NCBI GenBank assembly: GCA_040954595.2
Contig: CM082598.2
Coordinates: 2,108,001-2,172,000 of the forward strand
DNA length: 64,000 bases
DNA from: Balanoglossus misakiensis
Taxonomy: Eukaryota; Hemichordata
Reading direction: 5' to 3'
Below are positions 13,236 through 28,131 of this stretch, one piece after another. Within the stretch, counting starts at the first letter, position 1; every line of letters begins with the position of its first letter. The notes below the pieces were generated by a model. The model did not search any database, had not been told where the DNA came from, and was given only the letters and a program-made list of their open reading frames with translations. Both the position numbers and the translations under genes were made by a program.

Positions 13236-16200
13236 AGATTAAATTGCTATCACAAGTCGAGAAAATAATAATTATAATAAAAAATAATAAATAAAAGAAG
13301 TCGAGAAAATGAGTATTACATAGTTCCGTTGTCCGTTGACATCATTCACACGGTTACCACGTAACCGTTGCTATGACGACAGAACTTTAGGGATTAGTAG
13401 AGATTGCAACCCGATCTTTTTAACTACAGACATCATTTCCATTCAGTCCACTTTTAGAGATTTTCCGTTTTTAATTCACTGGCCACAGATGACTTGTAAG
13501 GCTTGTTTAATAAATTGAAACCACTCAATTGGCGGAGAGTAGTCTATTGGATGCATATTTTAATTTGCTTAGTAGGTAATAGTTATTAACAATCACTTCT
13601 CAGTAAGAAAGTACTGCCGTCTTAGAATCCAATATTTGTAGGAATCACTGTAACGTGGTCGATAATTGAAGGAAACTGCTGAGTCAGCATTTCCCCCAAT
13701 GGTTTGCTGTCTATGTGCAAAACATTTAACGAAGTGTATCTCAAAATAGTTCCCCACAAATCCAGCTAGAGTTTAAATTGGGCCAGCGCCGTTTGAAAGT
13801 TCATCTGGTCAAACGACCTCTGGATAAACTCTTCTCGTGTCGATGCAGGGTATCGCTAAATTTGCAAATAAACGTTTGAATGACTCCGAAATTGTGTCCC
13901 CCACATTGTCCTGGCCACGTTTTATAATAGCTGATTAATGACTTCTCGCAGTATAGAATTATATTATAAGCATAATAGTCGTGATGTCCCCTTTCCCCGA
14001 ACAAATGCTATATCAGACCACTATCGAGCTCATAACATCTTTACAGTATTTACTTAAGATTGGAGAAACCGATTGACGATAAAATTAATGGAATTGTGAA
14101 ACGATAATAATTGTTTACGCAACGATTGTGCGGTGTTACATCGATCTTAGCGATGACTAGCCTCGATTACAGTGTTGTTTTGGAACTACTCGTGAAATAG
14201 TTTAAACTTTACTCTTTTCAAATCTCCGTTATTTCATGTTGTGTCTTTATCAAGAAATGTAACAGTATCGCCTTATCACCACATAAAACGCAAAGTGGTC
14301 CTGCGTATTTAGTCTGTTGGCGAGGTGCTGTTCAATCACCGGCGATTTTTCGCTAGATATATGTTTGATGTGTTCTTTAGATTGAACCACGAATAAGCGC
14401 GATTACTGGTTGATAATTCAACCGAGTATACTCTAACGATGCCAGAATCTACGACAGCAAAGGGTATCGGCGGTTGGCATCTATGACGAAAACACAAAAC
14501 TGGAGTAGAATCTTAATATGTATCAGTATTAATCCAGGTATCCTTGTTTGATTTCATATCATTGATATCAGTGGTGACATTTTTGTTCTGGAGTTTAAAA
14601 AAAATGGAATGAATACGCGTCCAGGGGCTTATGTTACCAACTCTTAAGGGGTTACTAGTCGTTTTCGAGTTAATGTAAATGAATAGGGAACACTATATTT
14701 CCTGTTGTTATGAAGTACGTGTAGTTTTGGATGTGTGCACTGTTTCCAATCAACAAGAATGTAATTATGTCTATGTTCTGGGAAATAATTTTCAATTGTA
14801 CGTAGCAGGTCAGGATACTCGATATTTTTTTCTGTGACGATAAAACGGAAATTAGGCGAGATTTTATACGCCGTCAGATAGAAAACATTTAAAGTGCAAA
14901 TCACCAAATTTGCATGACCAATCGGCTGTATCAATGACCGAGGGGTGATACGCTTCTCTGGTTACCCATCAAATCAGAAAGAGATTTTCTTACTCTTTGT
15001 CTGCGGTCAAATACACACTGTGGGGGTTATTAGTCATAAGGGGTCTCTTGCGATTGGATATGCCGTGTTATCTGAACGTATTATGAGGTTTTCTACGCAC
15101 TGATTTCACGCTGGCGTGCTGTGGCGACAGGTTAAGCCTGAGAGCTGACGTGGACGCCAGAAAGTTCGTTTGCTCCCCGCCAGAGAAAATCACTGTGTTA
15201 TTTTCAGCAACAGACCCACGGCAGCCTCGGGACCTTTTTGGCAAAAAAATGTATTAGACCTCGCGGCTGACATGACTTCGGCATTTCGTTTTGGCACCAA
15301 CCGCCTTAATCGTAGTTAATGTCGCGACATTGCCCTGACGTGCTGTTCGGGAAAATCATTTGGATTACTAAGCGCGAGACCCGTGCCGAGCCGAGCGTGA
15401 ACTGTTCGGAAGATCGTCTGATCACACCCATTCGCGACCTTGTTGGATCAAACTCAACCGACAGCGTGAAGTAGAATAAAACACCTTGATTAGGTGCGAA
15501 TTAACGAGAACTTAAGTCGTTAGACGTCCCTTAAGCAAACTCAAACGCTTTCGTATTTGCAGTCAATAAGATCAGTGACACTTTTTCTTTTAAGCATGCC
15601 TGTTGTAACTGTCACAGGGCGTTTCCTTTAACCTTTTGAACGCCATAATTAAAATGTGGTGCAACATTTTTGTCATTATCACCCATTTTTCTCTATTTCC
15701 CCCTTAATTTTAGACCAAGAAGGCATAATTTTCCATCGACTGCAGATCTTGATCAAAATTTTAGAAATAAAATGTGGAAAATTTAAGCCCTTTGCTTGTC
15801 AACACTTGCAGGAGTTGAAATTGCATATAAAAGTAACCTATCATTTCGGCAATGTCCGACTTAGAGTCGACGAACTACATGACAAATTTTAAACGAACGC
15901 ACATATTTTAAGAATCTGTTTGTGAAAGCCGACACGAGGAAGTTGATACGTTCCCTGTATCAAAGCTTATAGCTTTTCATAAATTAAAATCAGGCGCAAA
16001 CCCTAGTTCAAAGACCCATCACTCATATAGAATTTTAATGCTAAGTATAAATATTGTTGTTTACAATTGCGAAATCAAACTGTTTACCTGTGCGCACTCA
16101 AGCGCCTGCGTACTTGTATGTGTATGAAATTTATGCATAAATTAGTTTTCGATTCTGTCAAGGCGGAGAATTTTGAAGAGGTTTGGCAGCGCGACAAACG

Positions 16201-17476
16201 CTTGTTTATACTGGCAAATGCACGTAATTCAGCGTGTGGTTTCAGGACATTCTTTGGTTGTCTCAAGTTGCAGCTCAGGGCAGTGGAGGGATGGTTTATG
16301 AAGTCCCGTGGCATCTGGGGAATTAGCTGCAATAATTATCAACAGCGAAAGGCGGTGAGGGATTTCATCTGTTCCACGAGATAAAAAGTATCATAGAATG
16401 TTCCCGATCGCCCTACATCGGTTTGTCATTCAACTAATACATTTCCCCATTAAAACAAACACAAAATAAACAAGCAATCAAAGTCACAAACTTAACCAGT
16501 AAACTTCAATAAACACATTTCCAGCAGTTTGTAATTTGTATCTAGCGTTTAAAAATATATGTACATGAATCCTTGTAGTCAAAACCATACTGAAAATGAT
16601 TGATGTTAAACTATAGTTATCGTCCCCATTTTCGGGTGCCATCTTCAGAGAAAATTTTGAGTTCATAGATGTTTCTTGGGAATGTATGATGGCCATGATT
16701 TACCGTCAATAGGGATACACCATTGGCAGCCATCCCATAGTATGCTATGCTTTAGTGGTACAGGAAACATTAAAAACACGTGCACGAACATTGTGCAAAA
16801 TTTATGTAATAATGGAAAACGCTTAAAATATTTTAACAGTGGGCGTCTCCCCTAACCATGCATGTTTGCATCCGTTAGTACTTTTGATTATTTTCGCAGA
16901 TGTAGGCACGCATGTGTTTAGCAATCTGCATGATTTTTCACACACTGGTGTGCGCGCACAGTTCTTGTCGCGTATCCATGGTTACCAAGCGGTCAAACCA
17001 CAGCGCTTATTCTGCTCTCCAACTATCAGCTCGCGCGGCGCGTCGATCGGTTCGTGATGATGCTCCTGCGCATCTTTGCCGACGCTCGATCTACGTTGCC
17101 ATGGTTTTTGTTATAATAAACTATTTGAGACTCCCTGGGAGAACTTTGAGTGAGATAGCTCACGTCATAGACAGCTAACTAAGTTTACTAAGCAGCGAGA
17201 ACTTCGGGGTTGGTGCAAAGCATCTGGGATACCTACCGCCCAGAACACAGAGAAGTGTTATACCCCCTCCCCCCCTACTCACTACACCCACGCATTCGAA
17301 TACTTGGCAAATTTCCCCCATGAAGACATTACTTTACGTACTTTACTACTGTTTTAACGACTCCTCTCTGATACCGCGGATCATTTGACAAAGTTACTCT
17401 GAAAAGTGATTTAAATGGAATTATTTCTAACGAATTTGTATTCAGACTGCGGACGGCCATCGAGTACATCCATAGA

Positions 17477-17719
<243 letters not shown>

Positions 17720-18075
17720 TGCTCAATGTCATGAAAGTTCGAAAGAAGGTCGTCTGAAAAAAGGACATCACGTGCTTGTGTCGTGCAGAGATTTCAAGGG
17801 TTGCTTCAGACTATCCGGAGTCAGTTCGCTTTTTTTCGCGAAGAAGTTGACAAAGGCTGTCAGTTAGAGTAGCTACCACCAAGCAACTTCAGCGGACAGC
17901 CGGTAAAATAGAGAAACCACAAATCACTGTGAGTGACGTCCTGACCTTACAAATTGTTTGATAAAGCAGTCTAAACAATTTATCAATGTCAAGTCATCAA
18001 CTGGTCAGCTTTGATAAATTGGTTGAGAGAAGAGATAAGTTAGCGCAGGGGAAAGTGAAGTGTGCGTGTGTGCGT

Positions 18076-18385
18076 GAGAGAGAGAGACAGAGAGAGAGAG
18101 ACAGAGAGAGAGACAGAGAGAGAGAGGAAGACAGAAACAGGGACAGAGAAAGATGAGGGGGGGAGAGAGAGAGAGGGGGGGTGAGAGAGAGACAGAGTGA
18201 GACGGAGGGGGAGGGAGAGAGAGAGAGAGAAGGAGAGAGAGAGAGAGAGAGGGGGTGGGGAAGACAGAAACAGGGACAGAGAGAGATGAGGGAGAGAGAG
18301 AGAGAGATACAGACGGAGAGCGGGGGAGAGAGAGAGAGAGAGGAAGACAGAAACAGGGACAGAGAGAGATGAGGGGGGAGGGGGT
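18076..18385. repeat. GA-rich tract with an embedded 35-bp minisatellite core
   Basis: Almost pure purine on the + strand. The core GGAAGACAGAAACAGGGACA...GATGAGGG recurs at 18126, 18259 and 18342. The Leu/Ser-rich ORFs on the other strand are artefacts of composition. Confidence 0.95.
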
Positions 18386-19309
18386 CTGAGAGAAACAATT
18401 GTAGTAGAGAGACTGCGCGTATAAAACTCTAGGGAAGGAATTAGTGAACGTGGCTTCTGTTCGCGCGGCCATCAATTCTTCCTGTCGCCAGGTCCTAAAT
18501 TATTGACATTTGATGGACGTAAAACGCCAACATAAAAAGTAAACATTTCTGTCGAATCCTCGATGAAAAGATCATTCGTGTCATCGACTTCATTAGGCCG
18601 ACAACGGAGGCGCCAAGTTAGTGGACACCGTCTCGTCTGAGACCGGGTCTCATCACGTTTAAGTGGCCGACGGAGGATGTACTCCGACTCGGTGAACGAA
18701 AGCGCAGATCCCATCCCCGGCTAATTACCCGGCACGGGTCATAACTCCGGCGAAGTCATCATGATTACATGTCCAACGCGGAATACAACCGCCGTGCTGT
18801 CAAGCCCAGAATGTTTTGCTCGATATCAATTGACAAATGGCTTACAGGATTGTCAACAAACAAGATAGTTACCAACCTCAGGGGTTATACCGCGAGGGCA
18901 TATTTATTTATTCCCCGTAAGTGCCTAGACTCTGTGGACCAACTGTTTTTCTTAACGTCTTGAAGTCAAGATCTCACGACCCAGATCTTGTGCAGAAAAC
19001 TGGACACAGAGCATAATGTCCTCACAGATAATTTATTTGCTACCAAGCCCCTAGTATTCCAGCGACCCACATATCATTTCGCTCAGGAAGTGCCCTTCTT
19101 GTGGTACATTTAGGAAAACATTTTTCTACATAACAAAGAACACGTGTAAGATCCGCTTCGGTATGTCACGGACATACTATAGCCTGCTCTGCTTGGCCGA
19201 AACATTTTCTACCAGTAGCTGCAATCAGCCACTGAGATATCGTGACATGGAAACTGGCTTCCATGATTTATAAAGAGAGGATACATTTCGAAATGACAGA
19301 GTTGTTAAG

Positions 19310-19434
19310 ACACAGAGGGGGAAGGAAAGAGAGGGAAGGGGATGTAGGGAGAGAGGGAGGAAAATAGAGAGAAAGAGAGAGGAGAGGGATGGAGAGATGA
19401 GAAAGAGAGGGGATAGATAGATAGATAGATAGAT
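19310..19434. repeat. GA-rich tract ending in (GATA)n
   Basis: Irregular GA-rich sequence followed by six GATA units (19411-19434). Confidence 0.9.
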
Positions 19435-22400
19435 CAGTGATCGACCAGTATCATGTACATAAAACCAGAATTCTCAAACTGTTTGCGATTCCGAGAATGT
19501 AATTTGATTGCCCTTGGAATATCGACCGTGTACCTGTTGCGTTTAGCTCCCCGCCACCTCGCATGTTTGGTCGAGCGCTGAGAATTCCGGCCTCATGTAG
19601 CCGGAAATAAATATAACAGGTTAAGTGTTGCCCGCTAACTTGGGGGGAAACATTTTTGCCATGCGTTGGTTTATCGATTAAACAAGATATTTGATGGTTA
19701 CACTAATTTTCATGTCGACGCCGTCTGGCTAAGACAACGTGATCGGGAAGTAATCGCTGCCACTCCCCGAAGCCACTAAAATACCAGGCAGCAAATCAGA
19801 CGGGTCCGGGAACGTTCGCGTCAGCGACCACAAATCCCTCGATCGTGCTATCGTTTACTGTTGACGTGGTAGACAGAGAGAAGACGGGGAATGTTTTATG
19901 CGGTCACAGTTGAGTGAAGGAAGAGGCAACGATTTTCCCAATAAACCGTGTCGCCAGCGCCGAGTGATTCGGTGGTCGAAGGAATGAAGGAATTTCACAT
20001 TCTCGTGCCATTTGGAAGACATTACCGCAGCCCTTCCTATACCGGTCTGGGAGAATTCTCCGTGTTCCCGCGCTTTTCTCTCTCGCTGGCACTTAACGAC
20101 TCATTTTACCGCAATAATTTTATTGCAACGGGTCTACAATAGGTATTCCCATGCCAAACTATACAAGTACGCCCTCCGGCAGCGTCAGGACATTGACACC
20201 AACCGCTCAACTTGGAATCTGCCGTTAAATCAGTATACCTGTGGTTTCGCTCACTCCTGTATTACGTTCTCGCGGGATCGTTTCTCCGCAAAGTCGTGAC
20301 AAAGTTGGCAGCGCGCAGGAACTATGACAACAGAGTCGAGGAATTACTGAGAGAAAACCAATGCCAGTTATGCTAACTTGACGTGGTATGTAGTAACATC
20401 GCCTTAACATATAAACCTATAGCCAGTGTACTAGTAATTTTAAGCGGGGGGATGGAATGTGTTGAGATCTTGACGAGTTTGAGGAACTGTAGTTGTCAAT
20501 TTGATATTTAAGAAATAGTTGTATGGTTTACGAAACTTTTTTTTTCGCTTTCCTCAGTTTGCATTACGTCCTGTATAAACTTATACTGAATACTAAGTAC
20601 GTATATTATCATTGGTAACGACTAATTTAAGTCCGGACTTCTTGGTAACTAGAAAAGTTCATGTATTATATCCGCTGTGTCTTTGAAAACATGTTTTTTG
20701 ACAAGCTTGGTTGATAAACACAAGAGAACCACGGAAAATATCAACAGTTGTGGCTTACGGTCCCTTTAAAGTAATGGGTTTCGTTTATTGTGTACAAGTC
20801 ATAAAATGACAACTTTTCCTGTTTTTGAACGTCCGAGGTTTTCTTTTCGGACAAGAACGCGCCAAGAGAAATGGCATTGCCCGGTAACAGATATTGCACT
20901 GTTTACTAATACTGACTGACGCAGCGGCGATATTAGCGAATCTTGTCAACTCCTGGCTTTATGGAGTTTACTTTTGGGGCTTTACGAGGCCATTTTTCGA
21001 CCATGGGAAATCATGAACTGTTATTACTTCTGACGCGCAAACCGACTCCGTACATGGACGCATGCACGTAACTTATTGTTCTGAGCGCTACCCTTCTGTG
21101 TGTGTCAGTGTGTGGAGAAACTAAAATCAGTACAGCAATCGTTGATAAAGTTCCGAAGTGAATTACCTCACTTAGGAAAATAACGTCAAACTCGCTAACC
21201 AAGAGTAGTGACCGCGACTGTCGCTGGTTTCTTTACCGCGTCCACGGGGATCTGCATCTTTGAATCCTGTTGCCCTTCGTAACAATAGGCACTGTTAGCA
21301 ACAAATTACCAATTTCACGCCACAGGAGATAATTTCACGGTTAGCAGCGACGTCGTTATGCCGACTGCTTTCGCATTAAAATTTCATAATCTGCCGGGAA
21401 AGCACGCCCCCAAGTTTACTTACTTCAGGCAGAGGGACTCGAAGTGTGGTTGTTTAACGGCTGATGGAGTAAACGAAAGGTTGATGAGGTGGTTTGGCGT
21501 GGGAGTGGGTGGGCTAAATGAACAGACAACTCCATCAAGACGCCACGAATATATTTAAAGATGTTAACGTGTGTCTTAAGTAATATTTATATACGCTATA
21601 CAATAAAATTCGTCGATTAAAGTTTGAAGAAAAAACAGAAATATGTGTTTATATATAATATGTGTGTTTATCGTCTGCTTACTCGTTCGGCGGTCTGTCA
21701 ATTTTTATGACGTAGCTAGTTCAAGCGGAAAATAAGAATGCGAATCTTTAATTCTTCTTTGAGGATTAACGCGAATTTACTCGGTTCGCGGACGGCTGCC
21801 TCATTGAGCGTGCACTCAAGTCGAACCCAGACAGAATATCGCGTATCGCGGCAGCGGATCAGATATCATACTTGTCAAATAAACGATGCATGATTAAAAC
21901 AAGTTGTTAGCGGCAGGGGAGGAGGTTATTACAGAGAGTGGTCAGCGACGCCATGTACTTGAAAAAAATGCCTGTGTCTTGTTAATTTTTGTATTAGTAT
22001 TGTATTTTTTGATTATCAATAAACCCCGAGCAGATCGTTGATTCGAAAACGACAAAACATAACATCCTAGAAACTGATAGAAAATTTAAAATGAACCAAT
22101 ACTGGCTAATGAAAATGGGTTCTGGTGACCTTGGCACCGGAATTCGACTTGTTCGACTCATTCGACAACTGCTTGAATTACACCGTGTTACCGATTCACA
22201 GCAAATGCAAAACAGAGATAGTTTAAATTCTGCGCAACGCTCTAGGTCAAGGATAAGGAATCCACGCGGCTGCCTCGTATGTACAGCAAAACCGACCGCA
22301 AAGCAAATGGTTGTGTCCGATTCACCTTGAATTTTTCCATCAGTCGGCCACACAGTGTCTGAGCGCCGTGTTTGCTATTAAAGCCCCACATAGCAGCCAT

Positions 22401-22504
22401 TAAAAAAATCATGATTTTACTTTCGCTCTTAGAATGGTCCAAATAAAGTGACTTAACCGTTGGGTATACACAAACATATTCTCAACCTCTGTTTGTGGCT
22501 GTGC

Positions 22505-22646
22505 ATCTAAATATGAACAAGTTGAATAATAATCGGGTGTCGCACCCATATATTCAGCTGCCTATCGCAAGAGTGCACAACTATCGTGGTATGCGCACAT
22601 GTGTATTATGATCTCCATAAAGTCAAAATAGTGTCATACCTGCAAG
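22505..22646 (-). repeat. Dispersed repeat, copy B (inverted relative to copy A)
   Basis: The reverse-strand match to 13086-13235, containing the small palindrome GGGTGTCGCACCC also seen in copy A. Boundaries are approximate because the alignment fades at both ends. Confidence 0.65.
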
Positions 22647-25600
22647 AAAAAAATGAAACCAGAAACCGGAACTTACTGTGTGATTTCCCCCTCTACTAAA
22701 TGTATTTTTATCCACATACAAATTACAGCATATGCACGACTCAGGGCATCAAAGTGTGATGTCTTCATTTTTGTGTGCTAGTTCATTGCACGAATCGACA
22801 CGCATGCGCGCCATGCCCCACCATAAATGACCTGCGTTGACCTTGTGTGAAATATGGAATCCAAATTCACACAAGGATGTTGACATCATTTTTAACATTC
22901 TCTGCATACTTGCCGAGGTGTGCATCGATTGACAACTGGGTGAGTCAACATGACTGTTTTAGCCCAAGAATAACACTCATACACTTGTTATGACATATAC
23001 ATATAACATAAATCATAATAACTTCTGTACTTACAGGGTCTTCCTCATCAGATAATCAGTCATGATCAGATACTAATGCTGCATCTTTTCCTTTCTTTCG
23101 ATTTCAGAATAGAGGCTTTATTATTTCAAGATGAATACATGTATGTTAATTGACGAATTCCCTAACCAGGTAGGCAGACATTTTTCTTAATATATTCATT
23201 AGTTATAAAATATGCGCGTATCGTAAAGCCCGAATTTGTCATGCCCCAGCGTAAAATACAAACTTGTCATTTTTCGTGAAATTTTGAAAATTGACAAGGA
23301 GAAAATTGGGCATTATGTTGGGATACTCTATGGAGGACAACAAGAAAATGTAGTTGATACACGAAACAGAAATATTGAAAAATAGACAGAAATTACAGAT
23401 AGTGGCCCTTTAATGTAACTCTTGTAGTTGTACAGGGGGCCACTGACCTATCAGAAAAACTTTCCGACGAGAAACATCAATGGATCGAACTAGTTCCCAA
23501 TCGCGCTAGTTCCGAGAAGCGTCTTTCTAGTTAGAAAGATCTGAGTTATTATAAAAATGAACGGCCTGTGGCATTCGCACAATTTTATTCACAAATGTTC
23601 AAATCGTGACATCGGTAAACCTTATTTAGAATTACAGATTGCGCTAATAGGGTGGAAAGGTCTGAAACTAGCAAATCTATTTTTTTTAAAGAGTTTTGTT
23701 TTGCATTCAATTTCCTCTGTATTTTCGGAATATGTCGTTCATGTTCAAATTAAGGTCATGGGTTGTGGCGCTATTTATGGTCGATTTATGGGCGCTTAAA
23801 ATAACAGATGATCCCAGATGTCTCGATTTCGCGGTCGGACCTGGTGCATCACGTGCGCCGAAGCCTGTGTGATTCTTGCGTCTTAACTCGGCCGCATTTT
23901 TGTCAGTGACCGACCATCTATCGTGGGATTTGTAGGGCAGTCACCTGAACAGGAGGCTGCCATAGAGAGAACGACCTACTTCATTCGAACCCGGGACATT
24001 TTCCCGTTGTAAATGTGAGTTACAGACCGACAATTTTTCAGATTCCTTCGTTTGTCATCCGTGACCCTGAGTGTAACTGAAAAATGGGCGGAGTATAAAA
24101 TGTCACGTAAGCAAAATTTTTGTTTTTCTTTCCAAGTTGATTTATTGACAAATTTGTCGCCAAGACTAAAAATAAGCACTGCGAAGGTCAAAATCACAGT
24201 CTCGTCTTAGCCTTACCCCGATTTTATGATTTAAGTCCGGACCTGAATTCATTTGTCAGTAATATTAATTTTCGTCGCACTTGTCGGGCTGTGTTGATGA
24301 GCAGAACACTAGGCATATTATATGGGTAGACCGATAAATAATTAAATAAGCATACACCTATTGCCCCTTTAATGATACATGTAAACGTGCGAGTCGGCGC
24401 ATTTTGCGTTTGTGTCACACCTCGTAAATTTTCGCCCTTAAATTTTTGTGCGTGAACGTCATCGTTAAATTTTGTCGTTCATAGACGTGAAAATTTCACC
24501 TTGCGACATACGTGCACATTTTGTCGTGCGAAGATCGGTCAGAAAGTGTCGTTCGCATGATTGCAGTCTGGTTCGCATCTACTTTCATGACCGTATACCT
24601 CTAAAACAACCGACTTAGGGAGTGTTTGACTATTTAATGTAGGAACTGACGCGCATAAAGTTTCCGCCCGTTTCCATAACTACACGTGAACGAGTAACTG
24701 GCGGAGAAAGTGCAAACAAACCTCAAGCTCAAAACGTACCGCTCAAATATCTTTAATTCCGCATTTATTTTTATCTCATTATCCAGATCTTCATCGATTG
24801 CTCTCATTATCTCTTAAAAGGTTACCAAAATACTGGTATGTCATTCGCGAAAAACAATAAATTTGTAATTTCCGGTTGATGACTTACAATTCCGCCGATT
24901 CAAGAGGTAACGTCTGGTTATTGCATCACTGTGCTGTTCTACGGCAGTTTCAATCTGTGCATGCAGGTTGTAAAAATGTTGAAAAAGAGGGTGTCGTCTG
25001 CGCTAACAGTCTAATAATTTGTTATAAAGGACTTTTCAGCTTACAAGGAACATGAGGATCGTTTCCTGACAAAACTGGTGTGTCGTGATTTACAGATTGA
25101 GACTAGATCATTTGTGAAGTTCTGTCTACCTGCCAATAAGTCGTTCTGATATTCGGTCCGCCGATCATCCGCCATTTTCTTCCGTTCTGTGACATGTTAA
25201 ACTATGAAGTGAAAAAAAACCTCGACGACTGTTTACAATATTTTAAATTTAATTATCAATTTTGCGCCATGCCTAAAGACTACCTTTTTCCATTGTGCTT
25301 TCAATGTACGAATGTATTGAACACACTGTCTGAAAATTGATCACCTTGCAGTGTTGAGAAACGCGAAATTTAAAGACGAAGTGACCAGAAATTTGGTCTT
25401 TCTCGTTGAACACGATAAGACTAGTGTAGAGTAGAGACGAGTGTGATAGACTGAGAGTCCTTGATAACATGCCTCCTACACTCACCGCCCTGGCTATATT
25501 ACTGCGAAGCTAATAAACCCATTAACCCTATATAGGATTGCCTTCATCTCCCCGAGGGATCTTAATCAGAATCTGATGCCGAAGGAAGCCAAGGGGAAGT

Positions 25601-28074
25601 TCGGGATTTGCAATGTTAGAACGTTGACTCGGAGTTACACATGCTAATAACCTATGCGATTTTGTAAGCCGTCACGTAATTGGCTAATTAGGCGCCGTTG
25701 TGTGCGAGCGTTTCCATTCCTCCACTTCAGAGCAAATCTGATTATTGGGACGACACCGAAGTGTAGTGAGCAATTTTTCGCACGTGGTGAATAATTTGCT
25801 TGTAAGTTGGTATGTGAAATGGAGCTGTGTACTTTGATTTTGAAGTATCTCGGCTCAAAAGATGCAATCACCGGACGCAATTTGCAAATAGTTATTCATT
25901 ATTTTCGGATTCGCTCTCCAAGGCTACGCGGTTGCTAATCTCTGTAGAGCGCACTGACGTGAGTCCGTCCGCCTTTGCGCGCTGGTTGTTCCGTTTGCTG
26001 GTTTTATCCGGACTATGATCATCTTCAGATCACCATGGGAACACTGTTTAGTCAAATATATGACCCTTCAGAATCTCGTATCATGATTGACCGAAACAAA
26101 AAATTAATTTCACGTTGCCCAAACGGCAATCTCGGCAGTAATCACCGTACGCGCAGAATTCCTGACGTTGAATCCTTACAAGTTCTCTGAAGTGGTTATA
26201 GCGAGCCGAGCTTGATCACAAGGAAATTCTGAGTTAATAATTTCTGCAGTCCCCTTGATGAATTTATAGTATGATGTAGTGAGCATGGGTACTCAAAGAT
26301 TTCTGCACCCAACGAGCAGAAATTCACAATTTCTGAGACCTCGGAAACGATAGTGCTGAAGGCTTAAAACTTTGCGCTGGTACATTTCCTGTAAAACCAC
26401 AGCGAAATCCGTCCAATTCTTGGTTGAAATGACGAAATATGTCATAAAATAAGAACCTTGAGGTAAAGTTCCCGGATTTAATCTTGGCCCCCGGTCAACT
26501 TTTGGCGGGGCGTGCCCTGATCAAATCTACCTTGTTTTATGAACCGACCTTTCTGGAATTGTTAATTTAATCGGTCACTTTGACTTAATTAACAGAAATC
26601 TTAAATAAACCGAGCCCTTAATAATGCTGACGTCACTTTCCCTCACAGTTGTTAAATATCGATGACGATTGCATGCAAATAATATCATATCTCTTTACAG
26701 TTCACAACAGCGCAGTTTATTGCATTTTTTAGTTTTAATGATTTCTGTGAATCGTAAAATTTCATTCTGCACCTTTAAAATTTCTGCTTCCTACAGTAAA
26801 CGACTTCGCCACCATAAATGCGTTTAGTTCGTTTGGTTTCAGCGTTTATTGCGTCAAAGATCTTTGCTTTGCTCTTCGATTGAAGTTGCGGCTAGCATTC
26901 GAGTTTACCATGGCCGTATTTTCTCTGCCATAAAAACAGTTTAATCACTAAGTTTGCCCACAAGTGCTTGTCCACTGTGGCGTATAACACGACACATTTT
27001 CGCCCATCACAAGGGGTCAAAAACATCTCAATCATGTGACAGAGACAACTTGAAAACGACAACTCCAAGAAGTTGTTTGTTTTCAAAACACATTGTCAAC
27101 ATGCCTTAGGCAAAGCTCAAGAATTTTAAAGTGGAGAGAAGAATGCAAGTGACCAGTTCAACAGGTGCTGGCGCCATTCTCTCGGTGAACCATACATAAA
27201 TAACATGTGCAGTCGCATTTTACCCGCCAAACGCAAGAACAGAAATTGTCGTTCGTTCGAGAAATAACTCTGAAGAACATAGTGCTACACTTTGTTTCAT
27301 CTTTGTGTATAAAAAAATGAAAAAGTGGACAAAAATGAGTGCCAAAACCTCCGGGTGATAGGCCTAAGACAAATATGGGTAAGTCACTTTGACTTTCAAG
27401 TAGTTTGCTAATCCAGAACCGCGCAGAAACGTGCGACCCCTTGATCTTATCGGATCAAAAAGTGACAATTTCAAGACTCCTCAAGCTCTGTTAGTGAAAG
27501 TTTTAACACTGCGTCAGTGAAAATGATTTACGCCATTTGAGCGCAAAATAAATCACGTGAAGGGAATTTCACAAGTGGCCATGGAATTTCTGACAGAAAA
27601 CACACACTGTATAAACCAATATTACTGTTTGATTAGCCATGATGTTTGTAGGTTTTCCCCGTTACCTTGGCAACAGTAGAAATTAAATCCAATTGGGGAA
27701 TGCGTAACTGGAGAATGCAAGCCTAATCAAGCAAAATAATTTGACCTTTATTTCATTTAACGAAGCTATTGTTTCAATACCCAGAGTAGGTAAAAAAAAA
27801 AAAAACATCTCCTTTCTGCGAAATGGCATCCGCCTTATTGAACAACTTTTACAAGTTTAATTTTAGTTGTGTAAACAACTGTAAATGAATATTTTACGAT
27901 CAATTCTGGTTATTGCAAAACGCACGACTCACAACGGAATGAAGTTTGAGCAGCTGTAGGCCTACCTTTGATCGAACATCCGGGTACGTAGGTCTGGCAT
28001 CCTTTGAAGGCACAAAGTTTGTTCAGTACACGCAGATTGCCTCCTACTCGATTTCGTTCTCTTCTCTGAATTAT

Positions 28075-28131
28075 CCATCCATCCATCCATCCACCCACCT
28101 ACATACCCCCCCCCCCACACACACACACACT
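28075..28131. repeat. (CATC)n, poly-C and (CA)n cluster
   Basis: ATCC units, a run of C and an AC dinucleotide repeat lie side by side. Confidence 0.9.

Larger units (their letters stand above)
8132..17476. other. Noncoding, no gene supported apart from weak candidates
   Basis: A CpG-dense patch at 9440-9600 carries the small ORF at 9472, and one dispersed repeat lies at 13086. Other ORFs (10681, 11525, 14644, 16067) show no family motif and fit chance. Confidence 0.55.

Noticed and set aside
17997-18475. 133- and 156-codon Leu/Ser-rich reverse ORFs
   Set aside because: They read the GA-rich tract; low-complexity artefacts.
23980-24000. Sequence resembling the T-loop of a tRNA (reverse strand GGGTTCGAAT)
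   Set aside because: No matching acceptor stem, D-arm or anticodon arm could be paired around it.
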